Shown here in pieces: positions 60,701 to 64,000 of a stretch of DNA of 64,000 nt. The stretch covers positions 4,030,001 through 4,094,000 of the forward strand of contig JAOVFP010000005.1 in the NCBI GenBank assembly GCA_025738555.1. The letters run 5' to 3'. The position numbers and the translations under genes were made by a program. The DNA comes from Cyathus striatus. Its lineage: Eukaryota > Basidiomycota > Agaricomycetes > Agaricales > Nidulariaceae. Under the pieces are notes generated by a model, which was not told where the DNA came from, ran no database searches, and worked only from the letters and a program-made list of their open reading frames with translations. Each line of letters begins with the position of its first letter. The stretch's first letter is position 1.

Positions 60701-63700
60701 ACTGGGCCCACAGTGATAAGCTGGATACTGGGACGTTTCTCAAGCCTGGCATCAAGTTAGTACAATAACTTCAGGAAAATATTGAAAACAAAACATACAG
60801 AATAGGCATAACATCTGCGATAAGATCCACTCCCTTCTGCTTGGACCACCTTCCGACGAACACGAACAGATCTGAATTCGGGTCTTGTTTGATACCGGCC
60901 CACTCTTGAGCTAAACGCTTATTTTCTGGTCGAGCAGCCTCTGCTGTTTCATCAATCTTGACCTCGCGGGGCTTTAGAGGATTTTCATCTAGAGCAGCAA
61001 TATCGCTAGGGTCGGGATTAGGGAGAGAATCAACGTGCTTTAAGGTCCAGAGAGCAGGATAGCGTGCCCAACTTCTCTTGCCGTATTTATCAGAGACACC
61101 TGCGACACCCACACTCTTCTGATGAGTACTGATAAAGCTAGCAGCGGCATGCAACAAATTGAATGTGTTTCCAAACTGTACATATTTGGTGCAATGTTCC
61201 TTGCTAATGTTGAACGCAGAGCAAACTTCTTTCATTTCTTCCTTCGTACGAAGAGGCCATAAACCCTGAAACTCGGCGTTGTGGAGTGACAAGCAGACTG
61301 GGATAACTTTAGGAAGTAAATAAATTCCAGCAAGAGCGCCATGATAATCATTGATGTGATAAATATCAATGGTCGGGAAACGACGGATCGTTGCTGCGAT
61401 AGCCTGGTTCCATGTCGAGTAGAAGATAGCAGAGCTGAGATCGTCCATGCGCGCCGGGTAGGGGTCGGCTTTCGTTTGAGCTCTGAAAACAGGACTGTCG
61501 AGAATAACATAGGTAATATTATCCAACACGTGAGTTTCGACCTCGATCAGGTAAGGTTCTCCAAATATGATGACTTCAATCGGCTCAGCAGGGTCACCAG
61601 CCGGATATTCCAAGTCTTTGACTTTAGGAATAACCCAGATAAGGTCTACGTCTGTCATAGCCTTGCCCATTAAACTCGACATAACACCAAGTCCCCCAAT
61701 TTTGACTTTAAGTTTCCAATCGATAATCTCGTACTCCAGTGTGGCGATTAGCACCTTTCGGCGTTTATTCTTATCTTCTGGCCAGCCAATTATTTCCTGA
61801 TTATGCTTGTGACCGAAGATCTTCTCGGACATAGGAGTAGCGTCCTTAAGATCCGAAATCGATTTGTTACTGAAAGCACCGAGGATAGGGAAGTAATTGG
61901 TGTGACTTTTAGTCTTCGGTCCATATTGGTTATGCTTGATCCCGTAGAATGTCCACATGAAGACAACAACAGCAAGGGTACCAGTAATGAGGGGTATAGC
62001 AAGAAGAAGCGCATACATTATAGCTCCGACCGAAGCCTGCCCGCGAGGTTTCAAAGTCCAGGTCATCGTCGCATCATCGACAAGCAGAGACCATGCAAGA
62101 TGGGGATGTGGCGGAGCGGTCATGTTGAGATAATTGGGTGCCACAGTGTTGGGAGGAAGGCGGTCGAGAACGCCATCGCCATCGGTATCGCCGTAGTAGT
62201 AATCGTCGTATCCCCAGATATTGAGTTGGATATATGTTGGCCAGGAAGCCATAATTTCAAGTTCCCATTTACCGTCACTGTTCAGACTCATTACAGAATC
62301 AATACCTTGATCAAAACCCCAGTTGTTGAATGGTCCACGAATTAAAAATTGCGGAACTCTACGAGGCGATCCTGACCAATCATGGTCTGCGTGGACAACT
62401 GTAGACGCCGACAAAGTAGCTGCGCTCCAATCTAGATACAAGTATGGGATTCAGCATAATAATAGAATGAAAAGGGGGAGTATACGCTTACATTGCACCA
62501 TAATGTGATTACCTGACCAAAAACAATCAGAACAATCCTGGAAAACGCTGGAGTCTATAGTAGTGGTATCCTCCCAGTTCTTCCAGTCTGTCCAGTTCAT
62601 CCCAAAGTTCCAAGAGTATCGGAACATGTCAGCGCCATACGCCTTGTGCGTAAACATGTAATTTCCGTCAGAGAAACCAAATGAACTAGAGTCATAGTCG
62701 TTTTCCGGGAAAACCATTACATTATCGGCTAAACCTTTGCGTAGTAATAAATGATCAACAGCCTGTGGATCACAATAAATTAGTGCATCAGAAATGGAAC
62801 AAAATACCTTACCCCAGTAGCACGACTTGCGCCGTCCGAAGCGTTGTTCACATTGATGGTAAGAACACCATCAGGAACATTGGTTAAAGTGGCAGACCAT
62901 GACCACGACGAGGTCGCGGAACCGGGTACAACTGACGGATCAGGATTCGTGACATTTTGACATTTAGGATTGGTAATCTTCGGTGTATCGCCTTTTCCAG
63001 ATGAAGACATATTGAAAGATATTGCAGCAGTAACACTATCACAGTTCAACACGTCGCTGAATTCAAGCGAAATGTCGATGGTGGTTGCATTCGCATCGCC
63101 GCTGTTTACCATAATACGGTGGTCATGTCCTGGGACAAATTTCGTGAGTGTAGGAAGTGGCAAAACCCATTGATCTTCCGGAACGAGAGCCTTGAAACCG
63201 TAACCATCCATAGTAACGCTAGACAGACAGCCATAGTACGGTGCCTGGCTATCATTGTTGAAAGAGGACAGTGAGGCTTCGAGGTTGTAAAACTCGTATG
63301 GTGCGAACAAATTCCTAACACGAATGCCGGCCACAAAGGGAGATGACATCCAAAGCTCACTTTTACAATCGTGTGCTACAGTCGTGGTGACGTTTTCATT
63401 GGTGAACAACAACCAGACTTGACCAACGAAGGTTCCTGTTAAATTTTGAGTCTGAAGTCCGGCTCTGGATACAGACCACAGGCCCATTTCGGTAACGGTG
63501 CCGTTCGAGCCAGGTCGTTGAATAAACCGTGTCCAATTACCACGCTGAACCAAATTGAACCCATCCTGAAGAGCGCCGTACTGCGTTCTGAGGTAATTAA
63601 AATGGGCAAATGTCCTCCTAGAATCTGTAGTGGGATCAAAATGATCCAAAGCGTTCGAATCGTCGTAGCATCCAAACAAGGATTTTTCCAAAGGCATGTT

Positions 63701-64000
63701 GAAGTATTGCTCCGATCCAAGTTTATAACATCCGTGACGTTTCCAGGCCAAGTTACTTGTCATCGCTTGACGTCTATAGACTGTTTAGTCAATGACACTG
63801 CAAGGTGTCAAAGCGTCTTACCCATAAAGGTAATTGGATGCACCATTATCGTAAAGGTAAAAATTCTGTTCTTCGCCGTAGTACAGCTACTTCATAATTA
63901 AATATTCCAGGCTCATTTGCAAATAATAAACGGCACTTACCAAAGGAATACCAGGCATAACTAAGGACGTAATAAAAGTCGCTAAGACACTCCGTTGTGT
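57779..64000 (-). CDS. AGS1: Cell wall alpha-1,3-glucan synthase, 3' part (runs off the right edge)
   Basis: Large integral membrane enzyme that makes the (1,3)-alpha-glucan of the cell wall (Ags1/Mok1 family). The N-terminus is missing. The visible order is: part of the extracellular amylase-like domain ([20 protein letters not shown] near 63,850; [20 protein letters not shown] near 63,720); extracellular beta-rich domains; a transmembrane helix ([20 protein letters not shown] near 61,990); the GT5 glycogen-synthase-like domain with [19 protein letters not shown] near 61,690, [19 protein letters not shown] near 60,830 and [17 protein letters not shown] near 60,550; a disordered linker; and a C-terminal multi-pass region from about 59,580 to 57,800, the presumed exporter. 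The last exon is only 11 bases (57789-57779, ending ARP). At least a dozen introns; I saw no frame break. Confidence 0.95.

Overview
This window comes from a filamentous basidiomycete, most likely an Agaricomycete. The genes are dense and carry many short introns of about 45 to 60 bases. The gene set includes a basidioferrin-type siderophore synthetase, an alpha-1,3-glucan synthase and several proteins that resemble basidiomycete-only families. I recognise about 25 protein-coding genes and saw no rRNA, tRNA, CRISPR or transposon. All family calls come from reading the translations; no database search was run.

Left end (1-9.8 kb): a divergent siderophore pair. A truncated L-ornithine N5-monooxygenase gene (minus strand) and a complete NRPS with order A-T-C-T-C-T-C (plus strand) share a 779-base intergenic region. 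That region holds three exact ATCAGATAA GATA-type sites and two CCAAT boxes, the expected layout for iron-repressed genes. A RibD-like deaminase follows.

9.8-28.6 kb: mostly housekeeping genes. These are SPT6, a flavin monooxygenase with an N-terminal SnoaL-like domain, SPT8, SRP54, a small membrane protein, a SAM methyltransferase and the poly(A)-binding protein gene.

29-45 kb: SCAMP, a secreted double-psi beta-barrel protein, a COQ11-like NAD-binding protein, a mitochondrial adenylate kinase, NTM1, CSM3, CMR1, an uncharacterised conserved-looking protein, a SAP-domain mitochondrial protein and COA8. Several of these genes show single-base frame breaks inside otherwise family-like protein sequence. 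One more break lies in the flavin monooxygenase at 16.6 kb. I read these mainly as consensus errors, but each is reported separately because real lesions or odd splicing are possible.

45-64 kb: NUP133, histone H2B, a second SAM methyltransferase, a sphingosine kinase, the mitochondrial fatty-acid dehydratase HTD2, a PRCC-like protein, and the 3' two thirds or more of an alpha-1,3-glucan synthase that runs off the right edge.

The most biologically coherent system is the siderophore pair with its GATA-rich shared promoter. Nothing else in the window looks like a dedicated gene cluster; the rest is core cell biology.
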